Below, piece by piece: positions 7,552 through 14,816 of a stretch of 21,738 bases of DNA. The position numbers and the translations under genes are program-made. The notes beneath the pieces are model-generated. The model was given only the letters and a program-made list of their open reading frames with translations, ran no database searches and had not been told where the DNA came from. Position 1 is the stretch's first letter, and the number at the start of each line of letters is the position of its first letter. The DNA is from JAFGBN01 sp964394145 (GTDB taxonomy: Bacteria > Chloroflexota > Dehalococcoidia > GIF9 > AB-539-J10). The stretch spans positions 1 to 21,738 of the forward strand of contig CAYMVL010000042.1 in the NCBI GenBank assembly GCA_964394145.1, written 5' to 3'.

Positions 7552-8007
7552 ATGCTTCCGGAGCAGCACGTGTTTTGCCTGGATTTTTCATATCTTACAG
7601 GGCAGTTCATATTTCAATTGAGGCAAAAAGAAGCACCCGACTTCACAATCCTTATGAGCGGTTTGGCTATGGCGAGAAGCGAGCTCTATGGCAGGATTGA
7701 TCGCCGTGTTGATAATATGATAGATAAAGGACTTGTCGGTGAGCTAAGAAGGCTCTTGGCAGTGGGCTACAGTCCCTCACTTCCTTCTATGTCGGGCATG
7801 GGCTATAAAGAAACAAGCCAGTTCCTTCGAGGCGAGATGTCCTTAGCTGAGGCTATTGATAGAATGAAGTGGGAGACTCAGCGCCTGGTTCGTCACCAAT
7901 ACGCATGGTTTCGCCTGAATGATGCGAGAACCCACTGGTTTGATGTTGGTAATTCAACGACAAAAGCGGGGAACTTGATAGGAGATTTCCATAATGAATT
8001 TCACTAA
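7552..8007 (+). pseudogene. miaA: 5'-truncated miaA (tRNA dimethylallyltransferase), C-terminal part only
   Basis: MiaA adds a dimethylallyl group to A37 of tRNAs that read UNN codons; the full enzyme is about 300 residues. Only the C-terminal 135 or so are recognisable, from about 7590: YLTG, then FTILMSGLAMARSELYGRID, RRVDNMIDKGLVGELRRLL, PSMSGMGYKE, LRGEMSLAEAIDRMKWETQR and RHQYAWFRL. The N-terminal P-loop and the substrate-binding Asp/Ser region are missing. The codons before YLTG look unrelated, and the ATG at 7552 is only the first in frame. The fragment cannot be catalytically competent alone. It overlaps dapF by 14 bp, which preserves the ancestral miaA-dapF-dapL order. A full copy elsewhere or an assembly error cannot be excluded. 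Confidence 0.8.
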
Positions 8008-8908
8008 ACTACAGGCTACAGGTAATGATTTTATCTTGGTGGACGCAAGAGGCGTAGAGAGGGACTGGTCAAGTCTGGCTGAGGCTGTGACTCAACGCCA
8101 CTTCGGTGTAGGAGCAGATGGCTTGATACTGGTGGAAAATTCGGAGGTCGCTGATCTAAAGATGCGTATCTTCAACGTTGATGGCTCTGAAGCTGAAGCT
8201 TGTGGCAACGGGCTGAGATGTCTAGCCAAGTATTCTATTGAGAGAAGCATAATTAGCAAAGTCGTCTTCACCGTAGAAACGTTATCCGGGGTGAGGCAAG
8301 TCAAGGCCCATATGTCGGGGGACATAGTAAGCCAGGTCAGCGTAAGTATGGGTGTGCCCCAGTTCAAGGCTGACCGCATTCCTATACTACCTGCCGCTGC
8401 GAACTATGCTACAGTTGAAAGCCGAAGGAGGAGCCAATTCAACCGGATTTCGCGGTCAGCGTCTAGAGGTCTTCTGCAATCTCAACCGATATTGAACTAT
8501 CCCTTGGTAGTAAAGAAAAGGAGATTGGCCTTGGCACTTTTGTCTATGGGCAATCCTCATGCGGTAAGTTTTATCTCAGAGCCAGTAGTAAGTTTTCCGC
8601 TAACTGAGATAGGTCCTGATGTGGAAAAGCATCCTCTATTTCCTCAGAGAGTAAATTTTGAGATAGCTAGAGTCTTGAGTGGGGGGGAAATTGAAGCTAG
8701 GGTTTGGGAACGAGGTGTTGGGGAGACCATGTCGTGTGGTACCGGCGCCTGCGCTGTAGCTGTGGCTGCTCAACTGCTCGGGTACAGTGGAAATCAGGTG
8801 GCTATAATACTGCCCGGAGGCCTGTTAACAATATTCTGGGATGGGGTAGGAGAGGTATGGCTAACTGGCCCGGCGGAGGAAATTTTCACAGGGGAATGGG
8901 CGCGTTAG
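7994..8908 (+). CDS. dapF: Diaminopimelate epimerase DapF
   Basis: DapF converts LL-diaminopimelate to meso-diaminopimelate, the direct precursor of lysine and of peptidoglycan cross-links. The two catalytic cysteines are Cys70 in EACGNGLRCL and Cys248 in MSCGTGACAVAV, both in the conserved context. The N-terminal KLQATGNDFILVDA and the MGNPHAVSF strand are also typical. At 304 residues it is about 25-30 longer than most family members. The extra length is a basic segment at about residues 137-178 (ESRRRSQFNRISRSASRGL and following), between the two half-domains. It starts within the miaA remnant and is followed by dapL after 79 bp. Confidence 0.95.
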   Translation: MNFTKLQATGNDFILVDARGVERDWSSLAEAVTQRHFGVGADGLILVENSEVADLKMRIFNVDGSEAEACGNGLRCLAKYSIERSIISKVVFTVETLSGVRQVKAHMSGDIVSQVSVSMGVPQFKADRIPILPAAANYATVESRRRSQFNRISRSASRGLLQSQPILNYPLVVKKRRLALALLSMGNPHAVSFISEPVVSFPLTEIGPDVEKHPLFPQRVNFEIARVLSGGEIEARVWERGVGETMSCGTGACAVAVAAQLLGYSGNQVAIILPGGLLTIFWDGVGEVWLTGPAEEIFTGEWAR

Positions 8909-8987
8909 TAACGGAGAAAGAGATCGTTAATTACGGTAGTCATGCTCTAGTATATAAACACTCACAAGGACCCATGAGAGCAAGGTA

Positions 8988-10154
8988 ATGAAATTAGCGA
9001 GAAGACTTGACAGATTACCACCGTATCTATTTGTTGACATAAACCAACAGATAGCTAAGCTGAAAGCTAGAGGGGAGGACATCATTAGTTTTGCCATTGG
9101 TGACCCAGACATGCCTACTCCCTCTGGCATCATCGAGCATATGTGCCAGGCAGCGCAAGATCCGGTCAATCATCGTTATCCTGAGACTGCGGGCTTACTT
9201 GAACTCCGTCAGGCTATTGCTGACTGGTATGCAAAGCGCTTCGGCATCATTTTGAACCCAGAGGGAGAAATACTGCCACTTATCGGATCCAAGGAAGGGA
9301 TTAGCCATATAGGCCTGTGCTTTATCGAACCTGGAGACATAGCTTTGGTACCTGACCCCGGATACCCGCCGTTTTCGATAGGAACTATGCTGGCTGGTGG
9401 GGAGCCTTATTTTGTTCCCTTAAAGGACGAAAATGATTTCTTGCCAGATTTTGATGCTATTCCTGGGGAAATAGCCGACAAGGCAAGGCTGATGTGGCTG
9501 AACTATCCCAATAATCCAACTGGAGCGACGGCTGAGCTGGATTTTTTCGAGAAGGCAGTTTGTTTTGCTCAGCGGCACAACGTAGCAATTTGTCATGATG
9601 CTGCCTATACAGAAGTGGCTTTTGAGGGTTATCGCCCGCCGAGCTTTCTGCAAGTACCGGGAGCCAGTAAAATCGGGATTGAATTCCACTCTCTATCTAA
9701 GACTTACCATATGACTGGATGGAGAACAGGCATGGTCGTTGGGAATGCCGAAATGATAGACGCTCTTTTTAGAGTAAAAACAAATGTAGATTCCGGGATT
9801 CCTCAGGCAATTCAATGGGCCGCGATCGAGGCATTGCATGGCTCTCAGGCCCATATCGCCGAGCACAACTCTATCCTGCAGCAGCGCCGGGATAAACTGA
9901 TGCAGGCCCTAGCTAAGATAGGGCTAAAGGCCAGAACACCTAAGGCTACCTTCTACGTTTGGGCAAGAGTTCCGCAAGGCTATACCTCAATGACCTTCGC
10001 CAGCGAGTTACTTAATGAACTTGGCATTGCTGTTACTCCGGGTATCGGTTATGGGAAGCAAGGAGACGGCTATATCAGGTTTTCCCTGACGGTTACTGAT
10101 GAGAGTCTGGAGCGAGGAATAAATCGCCTGCTAAGCTGGCGGCGTAGTTTCTGA
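8988..10154 (+). CDS. dapL: LL-diaminopimelate aminotransferase DapL
   Basis: This class I/II PLP aminotransferase makes LL-diaminopimelate directly from tetrahydrodipicolinate with glutamate as amino donor. It bypasses the succinylase and acetylase branches. The start MKLARRLDRLPPYLFVDINQ and the motifs FAIGDPDMPTP, HRYPETAGLLELRQAI and WLNYPNNPTGA fit the DapL group known from Chloroflexota. The PLP lysine is Lys238 in SLSKTYHMTGWR. The length of 388 is standard. Directly downstream of dapF, it supplies that enzyme's substrate, so the pair completes meso-DAP synthesis. A related alanine or aspartate aminotransferase is possible by sequence alone, but the dapF neighbour favours DapL. Confidence 0.9.
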   Translation: MKLARRLDRLPPYLFVDINQQIAKLKARGEDIISFAIGDPDMPTPSGIIEHMCQAAQDPVNHRYPETAGLLELRQAIADWYAKRFGIILNPEGEILPLIGSKEGISHIGLCFIEPGDIALVPDPGYPPFSIGTMLAGGEPYFVPLKDENDFLPDFDAIPGEIADKARLMWLNYPNNPTGATAELDFFEKAVCFAQRHNVAICHDAAYTEVAFEGYRPPSFLQVPGASKIGIEFHSLSKTYHMTGWRTGMVVGNAEMIDALFRVKTNVDSGIPQAIQWAAIEALHGSQAHIAEHNSILQQRRDKLMQALAKIGLKARTPKATFYVWARVPQGYTSMTFASELLNELGIAVTPGIGYGKQGDGYIRFSLTVTDESLERGINRLLSWRRSF

Positions 10155-10311
10155 ACCAGTGCAAATGTGGTAATGCAGATTTAGGGTAACCGAGTCTTCT
10201 CTTCTGGTCTCATTCCTGTCAAGGCGCAGAGGCTTCACATGAGTTTATGCAGCTAACCGCCCCTTCTGCCGAATTCAGTCCTCTCATTTGTTTGACCTTC
10301 TGACGTAGTAC

Positions 10312-10351
10312 ATGAGATAGTGGTAGCCTCTAGAGGCTACCACTGTCTCAT
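10312..10351. terminator. 40-bp near-perfect palindrome, possible bidirectional terminator
   Basis: The arms are ATGAGATAGTGGTAGCCTC and GAGGCTACCACTGTCTCAT around a central TA. All positions pair except one T-G wobble. It lies 157 bp after the dapL stop (+) and 14 bp after the stop of a short - strand frame ending at 10366. That fits a terminator shared by converging genes. There is no T-tract on either side, so it is not a textbook intrinsic terminator. A protein-binding site or a remnant of a small repeat element remain possible. Confidence 0.45.
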
Positions 10352-10365
10352 TGCATCTCTTGGTC

Positions 10366-10539
10366 CTAGGGTATGGGGAATACTGTTTCGCCTGTTACAG
10401 TTATGAACTCATGGTCGGAATAGATAACTGGAGCCTCCCATACCCACGGCTTATCTGTCTTCTGCCATTGCGTAAGACTAAGCGACCATCTGCTGGCCTG
10501 CCATTCCTCATCAAACTTCACACGGTGGCCAATTGTCAT
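10366..10539 (-). CDS. Short unrecognised ORF or 3' fragment of a gene
   Basis: A 57-codon - strand frame from ATG 10539 to TAG 10366. The product begins MTIGHRVKFDEEWQASRWSL and ends VTGETVFPIP. It is rich in Trp and charged residues and has no membrane segment. The frame stays open for eight more codons upstream of the ATG before a stop, and no good ribosome site is visible. It may therefore be the tail of a longer decayed gene. The palindrome at 10312-10351 follows the stop at once, as a terminator would. I do not recognise the family. Whether it is translated is uncertain. Confidence 0.35.
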   Translation of the reverse strand: MTIGHRVKFDEEWQASRWSLSLTQWQKTDKPWVWEAPVIYSDHEFITVTGETVFPIP

Positions 10540-10596
10540 CAGATCGGTTTTGGCTAGACCCCGTTAATAGCATCTGCGTCAAATCCCTGCCCTGCG

Positions 10597-10900
10597 TGAC
10601 GAGACACATAACAGCGTACCAGGAAGCTTAGACATGCTATTTCAAGCCATACAATAGCTGTCAGAACCTGACGGAAACGCCCGCCTTGTATAAGGAACCA
10701 AATCGGGTAAGGAGGGCAGGAATTCCAAACCTGAAGCCAGTTGGGTTAAAGTGAGGGAATACTGCGACAAATGTCAGCCTTGCAGGCCGACCATGTGTTA
10801 GTGGAACCGGGGGAGCCAGAAACGGGCATCTCACTTTCGGGAAACTCGGGTGATCGGGGCTGACACAGGGGGGGCGTCAAGCGTCGGATAACACGTTGTG
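10597..10900 (+). ncRNA. Structured, possibly group II intron-derived segment without its reverse transcriptase
   Basis: This non-coding stretch looks like folded RNA. One clear stem is GCCCGCCTT (10679-10687) with AAGGAGGGC (10709-10717), 8 of 9 paired. Purine-rich linkers such as GGGTTAAAGTGAGGGAA and AGTGGAACC, and the run TCGGGAAACTCGGGTGAT, resemble the domain I-III text of bacterial group II introns. It begins near a GTGACG, loosely like the GUGYG intron start. No domain V hairpin and no reverse transcriptase frame follow, because the aldolase gene begins at once on the other strand. The intron origin is recalled similarity, not demonstrated. If it is real, this is a 5' remnant. Confidence 0.3.
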
Positions 10901-10902
10901 GA

Positions 10903-11523
10903 CTACGAATTGGGAGACAGTGGTATTAGCCGGGGTTTCCCTGTGCATGATGCGCTATAGTAGATTCTGGAGGCATCCTCCACTGTTAGAGCACGGTTTA
11001 ACGCCTCGGTAAGGTTTCTACCTACTACTACAGGGCCATGATTACGGAGAATGATAGCCGGAACATCTTTGAGCCCCTGTACAACCATCTTTGCCATTGC
11101 TTCAGTTCCAGGTGTTACATATTCCGAGACCGGTATGGGCTTGCCGATGAGGAATATTTGCTCAACATGCACTAGGGGCACTTCATCATAGAGGGTAGCC
11201 AGAACATTGGCATAGGGCGAATGTGTATGGACTACTGCATTAACCTCATGAAATTCCTGGTAGACTAACAGATGAGTGCGGAGTTCCATCGAAGGTATTA
11301 GGGGAGGTCTTGATTCCACAACTTCACCCCTGGCATTGACTACCAGTATGTCCTGCCACAACAAAGTGTCATATCTAACATGAGAAGGCGTAATGGCAAT
11401 CAGACCACTCTCCACATCCCTCGCACTTACGTTACCACCTACACCCATATTCCTTACCAGTCCGTTTGTATAGAGGTCCACGCATACCGCCCTGACTTCC
11501 TCTCTTAAGCTTTCTAACTTCAT
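10903..11523 (-). CDS. Class II aldolase/adducin family protein (fuculose-phosphate aldolase-like)
   Basis: This is a zinc-dependent aldolase of the FucA/AraD/MtnB type, which cleaves or epimerises sugar phosphates. The catalytic acid is Glu80 in PSMELRTHL. Zinc ligands are His99 and His101 in VHTHSPYA and His162 in RNHGPVVVG. The N-terminal GLVRNMGVGGNVSARD is the usual substrate-phosphate loop region. The length of 206 is typical. The start ATG 11523 is preceded by GGAAAG. The substrate cannot be told from sequence; fuculose-1-phosphate, ribulose-5-phosphate and methylthioribulose-phosphate are all used in the family. It stands alone, with a good promoter 129 bp upstream. Confidence 0.88.
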   Translation of the reverse strand: MKLESLREEVRAVCVDLYTNGLVRNMGVGGNVSARDVESGLIAITPSHVRYDTLLWQDILVVNARGEVVESRPPLIPSMELRTHLLVYQEFHEVNAVVHTHSPYANVLATLYDEVPLVHVEQIFLIGKPIPVSEYVTPGTEAMAKMVVQGLKDVPAIILRNHGPVVVGRNLTEALNRALTVEDASRIYYSASCTGKPRLIPLSPNS

Positions 11524-11651
11524 TGCTTTCCTGCGCTATCCCATAGCTGTACCAGGTTCTGTGAGGGAACCGAGAATGAGGGACTCATCAGCAACGACCA
11601 GAACGCGGTATTGTCTCACCGTATCATGCCTGATGTGCCTATTTCCAATAA

Positions 11652-11680
11652 ATCATATACGTATATACCTGTGATGTCAA
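11652..11680 (-). promoter_or_regulatory. Sigma70-type promoter of the aldolase gene
   Basis: On the - strand, TTGACA (11680-11675), a 17-bp spacer and TATGAT (11657-11652): a full -35 and a 5 of 6 -10 at ideal spacing. The predicted leader is about 120 nt and holds a small stem GGTTC...GAACC just before the gene. This is the best promoter match I found in the window. Confidence 0.65.
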
Positions 11681-12056
11681 AGCACGCCTGACGGTACTAT
11701 TAGCTGCCAGGTATGGCAGAGCTGTAACGTGCTTAGCCTGTCCGGCAGGCCTGTGTGGTAAGGAGGATACCGGCGGGTGACGGATTCAGAAATAGCGGCA
11801 TTGAACCGTTGATTGCAGGGTTCAGCTCCTGGAGAGGCATGTAAGAATCCGCTATTTTGTGTAGCAGACGACATTCCGCCAGACCGTTGCTTAATCCTGT
11901 TGTGATCCGGTCTAACAGTTGATATAAGCAAATACAAAGGCACAGTCGCAACTACACAAGCCACACTGAAAGAGCACGCCTTTCCTCTTAGCGTTGAATG
12001 CACCATGCTTTTTCCTAAGAGACACATTCAGTAAAGCTGCCGATTGGTATTCCCGC
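11681..12056. other. Gap upstream of the aldolase promoter, nested inverted repeats
   Basis: No gene is supported here. Two long - strand frames overlap each other at 11677-12027 without any recognisable motif. Nested inverted repeats are visible: AAATAGCGG (11790-11798) with CCGCTATTT (11849-11857), and inside it TGAACC (11802-11807) with GGTTCA (11819-11824). An alternative pairing, GGATTC with GAATCC (11845-11850), uses overlapping bases. The function is unknown. Confidence 0.35.
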
Positions 12057-12713
12057 CTAGAGGTCAGCAGCGGTGCCGAATGTGTTCTTATGAAGCCAGC
12101 TGAATGCCGGACGGGCCAGGCCCAATTCTCTTTTGCCTGGAAGTTCCGCTGGTACGCCCATCAAGACTATGGTGGCTAACTCGTGATCTTCGGGAATGCC
12201 TAAGAGCTTCTCCACCGCTATTTTGTGCTCCTCCCGAAAAATCGATATTTGGATAGCCAGTCCATCAGCGGTTGCCGCCAAAGCCATATTCTCGATGCAC
12301 ATCCAAGTGCTGGCTATGTTTTCGATATTCATCCACGGCTTCCTGCCGATTCCATGCCCTTTCTTATTGCAGACCGCAATCACCGTGCAATTACGATAGG
12401 AATTTTTCTGCCTGATAGCCCTGTCCAAAGCGAAAGGCTTTTTCAGAGTCTGCTGACAGAGCTGCTCAATGATTGTGGGGTCGTTAAGGACCATTTCGTC
12501 AAGGACCATTTTCAGGGTCTGCCGATATTTATGCTCAGCGATTCGTTCGATGATTTTCGGGTCATCAATGATGATAAATTCCCATGGCTGAATGTTTGAG
12601 GCGGAGGGTGCGCTCACGCCGGCAAGTAACAGTTTTCTCAGCTGATCTTCTGACAGGCCTTGCTTGAAGATGCGTACGCTTCTTCTCTTTTCAATCGCTT
12701 CATAAACCTCCAT
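12057..12713 (-). CDS. Nitroreductase family protein (FMN oxidoreductase)
   Basis: This belongs to the NfsB/FRP-type flavoproteins, which use NAD(P)H to reduce nitro compounds, quinones or other electron-poor substrates. The 218-residue protein begins MEVYEAIEKRRSVRIFK, and RRSVR is the family's FMN-phosphate contact. The segment APSASNIQPWEFIIID, the region MNIENIASTWMCIENMALAA and LLGIPEDHELATIVLMGVPA complete the fold. The conserved order of these blocks leaves little doubt about the family, but the substrate is unknown. Ribosome site GGGGAGG lies before ATG 12713. A promoter lies 79 bp upstream, and no gene is close enough on the same strand for an operon. Confidence 0.9.
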   Translation of the reverse strand: MEVYEAIEKRRSVRIFKQGLSEDQLRKLLLAGVSAPSASNIQPWEFIIIDDPKIIERIAEHKYRQTLKMVLDEMVLNDPTIIEQLCQQTLKKPFALDRAIRQKNSYRNCTVIAVCNKKGHGIGRKPWMNIENIASTWMCIENMALAATADGLAIQISIFREEHKIAVEKLLGIPEDHELATIVLMGVPAELPGKRELGLARPAFSWLHKNTFGTAADL

Positions 12714-12791
12714 CTTGACCTCCCCGTTTACAATCTATGGATTATTGCTACCGAGTCTATGGCGCAGTACTGCACATTCGGCTTAAGTCTT

Positions 12792-12820
12792 ATTGTAGGC
12801 CCATATTCATGATTGTTCAA
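12792..12820 (-). promoter_or_regulatory. Putative promoter of the nitroreductase gene
   Basis: On the - strand, TTGAAC (12820-12815), a 17-bp spacer and TACAAT (12797-12792): 4 of 6 and 5 of 6 matches to consensus. The predicted leader is about 72 nt. Confidence 0.45.
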
Positions 12821-13078
12821 TATCAATCGTAGCGTTTTAAGAAGAGTCCAGGAATCTATCCGGGTAATAGCTTCAGGCGCAGGTTATGTTTATAGTAGGA
12901 GCAGGTTGATTGAAGTAGGCCAATATGAGCAAGACCTTCCACCACTGCAATCCAGATCAGGATTTTCTCATTTGTGCAATTAGCTCATCGTGCAGGCTCT
13001 TGTGGCTATGAAAGCCAACAAGTCTCAAGTCAACTTTATCTAGCCGCCATATTGAGGATCATTGACAACAAATGTACT
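12821..13078. other. Gap between the nitroreductase promoter and the molbindin gene
   Basis: No intact gene. A start-less - strand open stretch at 12957-13058 reads LDKVDLRLVGFHSHKSLHDE and ends with LIAQMRKS before a stop. An ATG at 13052 is one frame away, which would fit a frameshifted small gene downstream of the molbindin. Equally it may be chance. Nothing else was recognised. Confidence 0.25.
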
Positions 13079-13282
13079 CTAGTCTTTTGACACCATTACT
13101 TCGGTAGCTTCAATGATTGCTGTAGCCTGATCACCGCTCTTAAGCCCCATCTTCTCAGCGGAAACCTTGCTGACCAGAGAGACAATCTCGAAATCCCCTA
13201 CGGATATGACTACCTCCGCCATGACCTGTCCCAGCTGGATAGTCTTTACGGTGCCTTTGAGTTGGTTACGTGCGCTTAGCAT
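13079..13282 (-). CDS. Molbindin (single Mop/TOBE domain molybdate-binding protein)
   Basis: A 67-residue single-domain protein that binds molybdate or tungstate as an oligomer in the cytoplasm and buffers or delivers it. The start MLSARNQLKGTVKTIQLG, the strand AEVVISVGDFEIVSLVSK, the segment MGLKSGDQATAIIEATEVM and the end VSKD are the standard Mop pattern from end to end. A strong ribosome site (AAGGGAGGGG) lies just before ATG 13282. No molybdate ABC transporter or cofactor gene is nearby, so it stands alone. Dehalococcoidia often contain many molybdopterin oxidoreductases, which would fit, but none is seen here. Confidence 0.92.
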   Translation of the reverse strand: MLSARNQLKGTVKTIQLGQVMAEVVISVGDFEIVSLVSKVSAEKMGLKSGDQATAIIEATEVMVSKD

Positions 13283-13314
13283 AGTCCCCTCCCTTCTTAC
13301 CAGTCTCTAAAACA

Positions 13315-13343
13315 ATATTATTACCACTCTTGCCTGCTGTCCA
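13315..13343 (-). promoter_or_regulatory. Putative promoter of the molbindin gene
   Basis: On the - strand, TGGACA (13343-13338), a 17-bp spacer and TAATAT (13320-13315): 5 of 6 and 4 of 6 matches. The -10 lies 33 bp before the start codon, leaving a short leader that holds the ribosome site. Confidence 0.4.
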
Positions 13344-13516
13344 ATGCATGACCGTAAGCTGGCAGCATTGCATTTCAGATAGCCTTTTCACAAGAACAGG
13401 TATGTCAGTTCATATTGCTAAGAGAAGAGAGGTTAACAGGGTGAGAGAAATGAGATTAACCAAACTATAGCCAGGGCGTCACAAGCATATTGAAAGTTCT
13501 GGACGATTGTTCATAG

Positions 13517-13927
13517 CTAACGGCGGATGAAGGCGGGTATCCTCCGAATCTTGCCCTTAACGTTTACGCAGGCCAGGACACTCGAGCCATCAGCAAGGAT
13601 TGTTCCATCAGACGAGCGGATAAGTCGGTACGCATGCTGAATCTTGCTGGCGTCTACGCCCGTGCAAGTTGTCTCAAGTTGTAGTCTTTCGTCATACCTT
13701 GCAGGCAGACGATACTTTATGTGCAACTCCACAACAACAAAGAATACCTGTGCCTCTTCAAGGTCCTTGTAAGCAATGCCGTTAGCCCGCAAAAGCTCCG
13801 TGCGGCCCATTTCAAACCACACTGGATATACGCTATGGTGAATCACCCCTCCCTGATCGGTCTCAGCATAGCGAGGTGTGATGCTTATCACATGGCTTTG
13901 GATATCGCTTCGCTTGGGCAAATTCAT
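13517..13927 (-). CDS. Acyl-CoA thioesterase, YbgC/FadM-type hotdog fold
   Basis: A 136-residue hotdog-fold hydrolase of the 4-hydroxybenzoyl-CoA thioesterase family, which cleaves acyl-CoA thioesters. The active-site block is RYAETDQGGVIHHSVYPVWF with EMGRTELLR: the Asp in ETDQGGV is the catalytic residue and the Y..WFE.GR pattern is diagnostic. HIKYRLPARYDERLQLETT is the second conserved helix-strand unit. I chose ATG 13927 over the upstream TTG 13942 because an extended -10 (TGGTATACT) sits immediately before the TTG, which would put the TTG ahead of the transcription start. The substrate is unknown. No neighbour suggests a pathway. Confidence 0.87.
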   Translation of the reverse strand: MNLPKRSDIQSHVISITPRYAETDQGGVIHHSVYPVWFEMGRTELLRANGIAYKDLEEAQVFFVVVELHIKYRLPARYDERLQLETTCTGVDASKIQHAYRLIRSSDGTILADGSSVLACVNVKGKIRRIPAFIRR

Positions 13928-13943
13928 TCCGCACCCTTGCAAA

Positions 13944-13952
13944 GTATACCAT
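13944..13952 (-). promoter_or_regulatory. Extended -10 promoter of the thioesterase gene
   Basis: TGG-TATACT on the - strand matches the TGn-TATAAT extended -10 form; no -35 is seen at 17 bp. It sits 17 bp before ATG 13927 and so decides that start. Confidence 0.45.
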
Positions 13953-14072
13953 GATTAGGCTCCTGCGGTTCTCTTAATTCGGTGGCGGTAGCCATTATCA
14001 ATTCTTGCGCCGGGAGTCGCCTTATCAGATATGAGGTATGAGGCTAGATAGGACTATAATGTTAGATACACA

Positions 14073-14816
14073 CTATGTAATTGATGGTGACTGGTTGTAT
14101 TGGAATGGATGGGTGCGTACAACAAGCGAGAATAGGAATGGGTATTTGAATTTCAAATGCTGTACATACTCAAGCCATTCACTAGCCAGATGGTCATACA
14201 TCCTTCTTATGTCACCAGCTAGGTGGTCTAAGTCCTTGTCTGACAGATCATCAAGGGATGACCTTGCTTCCAGCTCTTCATCAAGATGCGTGACTGCCCA
14301 CAGTAAATCAGTAAATCGGTCATGCTCCAGAAGGCTGGGGTTCTGCAGCAGCGTCAAAAGGAACTGTCTCTTACCCGACAACAATTCCTTAAGCTGGCCA
14401 AGATCGAGACTGCCGGCGTTCATGTCAATCGGAAGCTTATAGGCGAAAGTGCTAGCTTTCTTGAAGTCCTTCTTTGTCCAGGTTCCTGTTACATTAAGAT
14501 TTGAAGCGATCTCTTCTTTATTATTGAAATTTTCAAGAAGACTCTGGAGGAGGTGATTCCCGACTTCGCTGAAGAAAACACCTGCCACCATATTTAGCTT
14601 CTCCAATTTTGACTGTCTCTCCCGGCGAGTCAATAAGCTTTCGATTACGATAACAACAAGGAAGACCTCAAGTGGTAGGAATGCCAGATCGCCAACCAGA
14701 TATATCAATATGTGGTGGACATCCCGGAAGATTAGGTAGTGAGCAAAATAGATTAGCCCAGAGGCTATAACGAATATGGCAGCAATGGTAATAACGAAAG
14801 AATGGCGTTTTAACAT
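14073..14816 (-). CDS. Unrecognised membrane-anchored protein with two N-terminal helices
   Basis: I do not recognise a named family. The 247-residue product starts MLKRHSFVITIAAIFVIASG, giving one membrane helix at about residues 7-27, and a second hydrophobic stretch VGDLAFLPLEVFLVVIVIES at about 41-60. RRERQSKLEK follows directly, a positively charged stop suggesting that the rest faces the cytoplasm. The remaining 180 residues are soluble and mostly helical, with acidic clusters (SSLDDLSDKDLDHL) and a C-terminal FSLVVRTHPFQY. Similar two-helix proteins occur as hypothetical proteins in anaerobes, but I assign no function. The ATG has only a weak ribosome site. No partner gene is adjacent. 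Confidence 0.7.
   Translation of the reverse strand: MLKRHSFVITIAAIFVIASGLIYFAHYLIFRDVHHILIYLVGDLAFLPLEVFLVVIVIESLLTRRERQSKLEKLNMVAGVFFSEVGNHLLQSLLENFNNKEEIASNLNVTGTWTKKDFKKASTFAYKLPIDMNAGSLDLGQLKELLSGKRQFLLTLLQNPSLLEHDRFTDLLWAVTHLDEELEARSSLDDLSDKDLDHLAGDIRRMYDHLASEWLEYVQHLKFKYPFLFSLVVRTHPFQYNQSPSIT

Noticed and set aside
11815..11835. GGTTCAGCTCC resembles a tRNA T-loop.
   Set aside because: The conserved A58 is missing, and no acceptor or anticodon stem can be built around it.
11677..12027. A 116-codon - strand frame upstream of the aldolase gene.
   Set aside because: It has no recognisable motif, overlaps another equally long frame and runs into the nearly perfect aldolase promoter.
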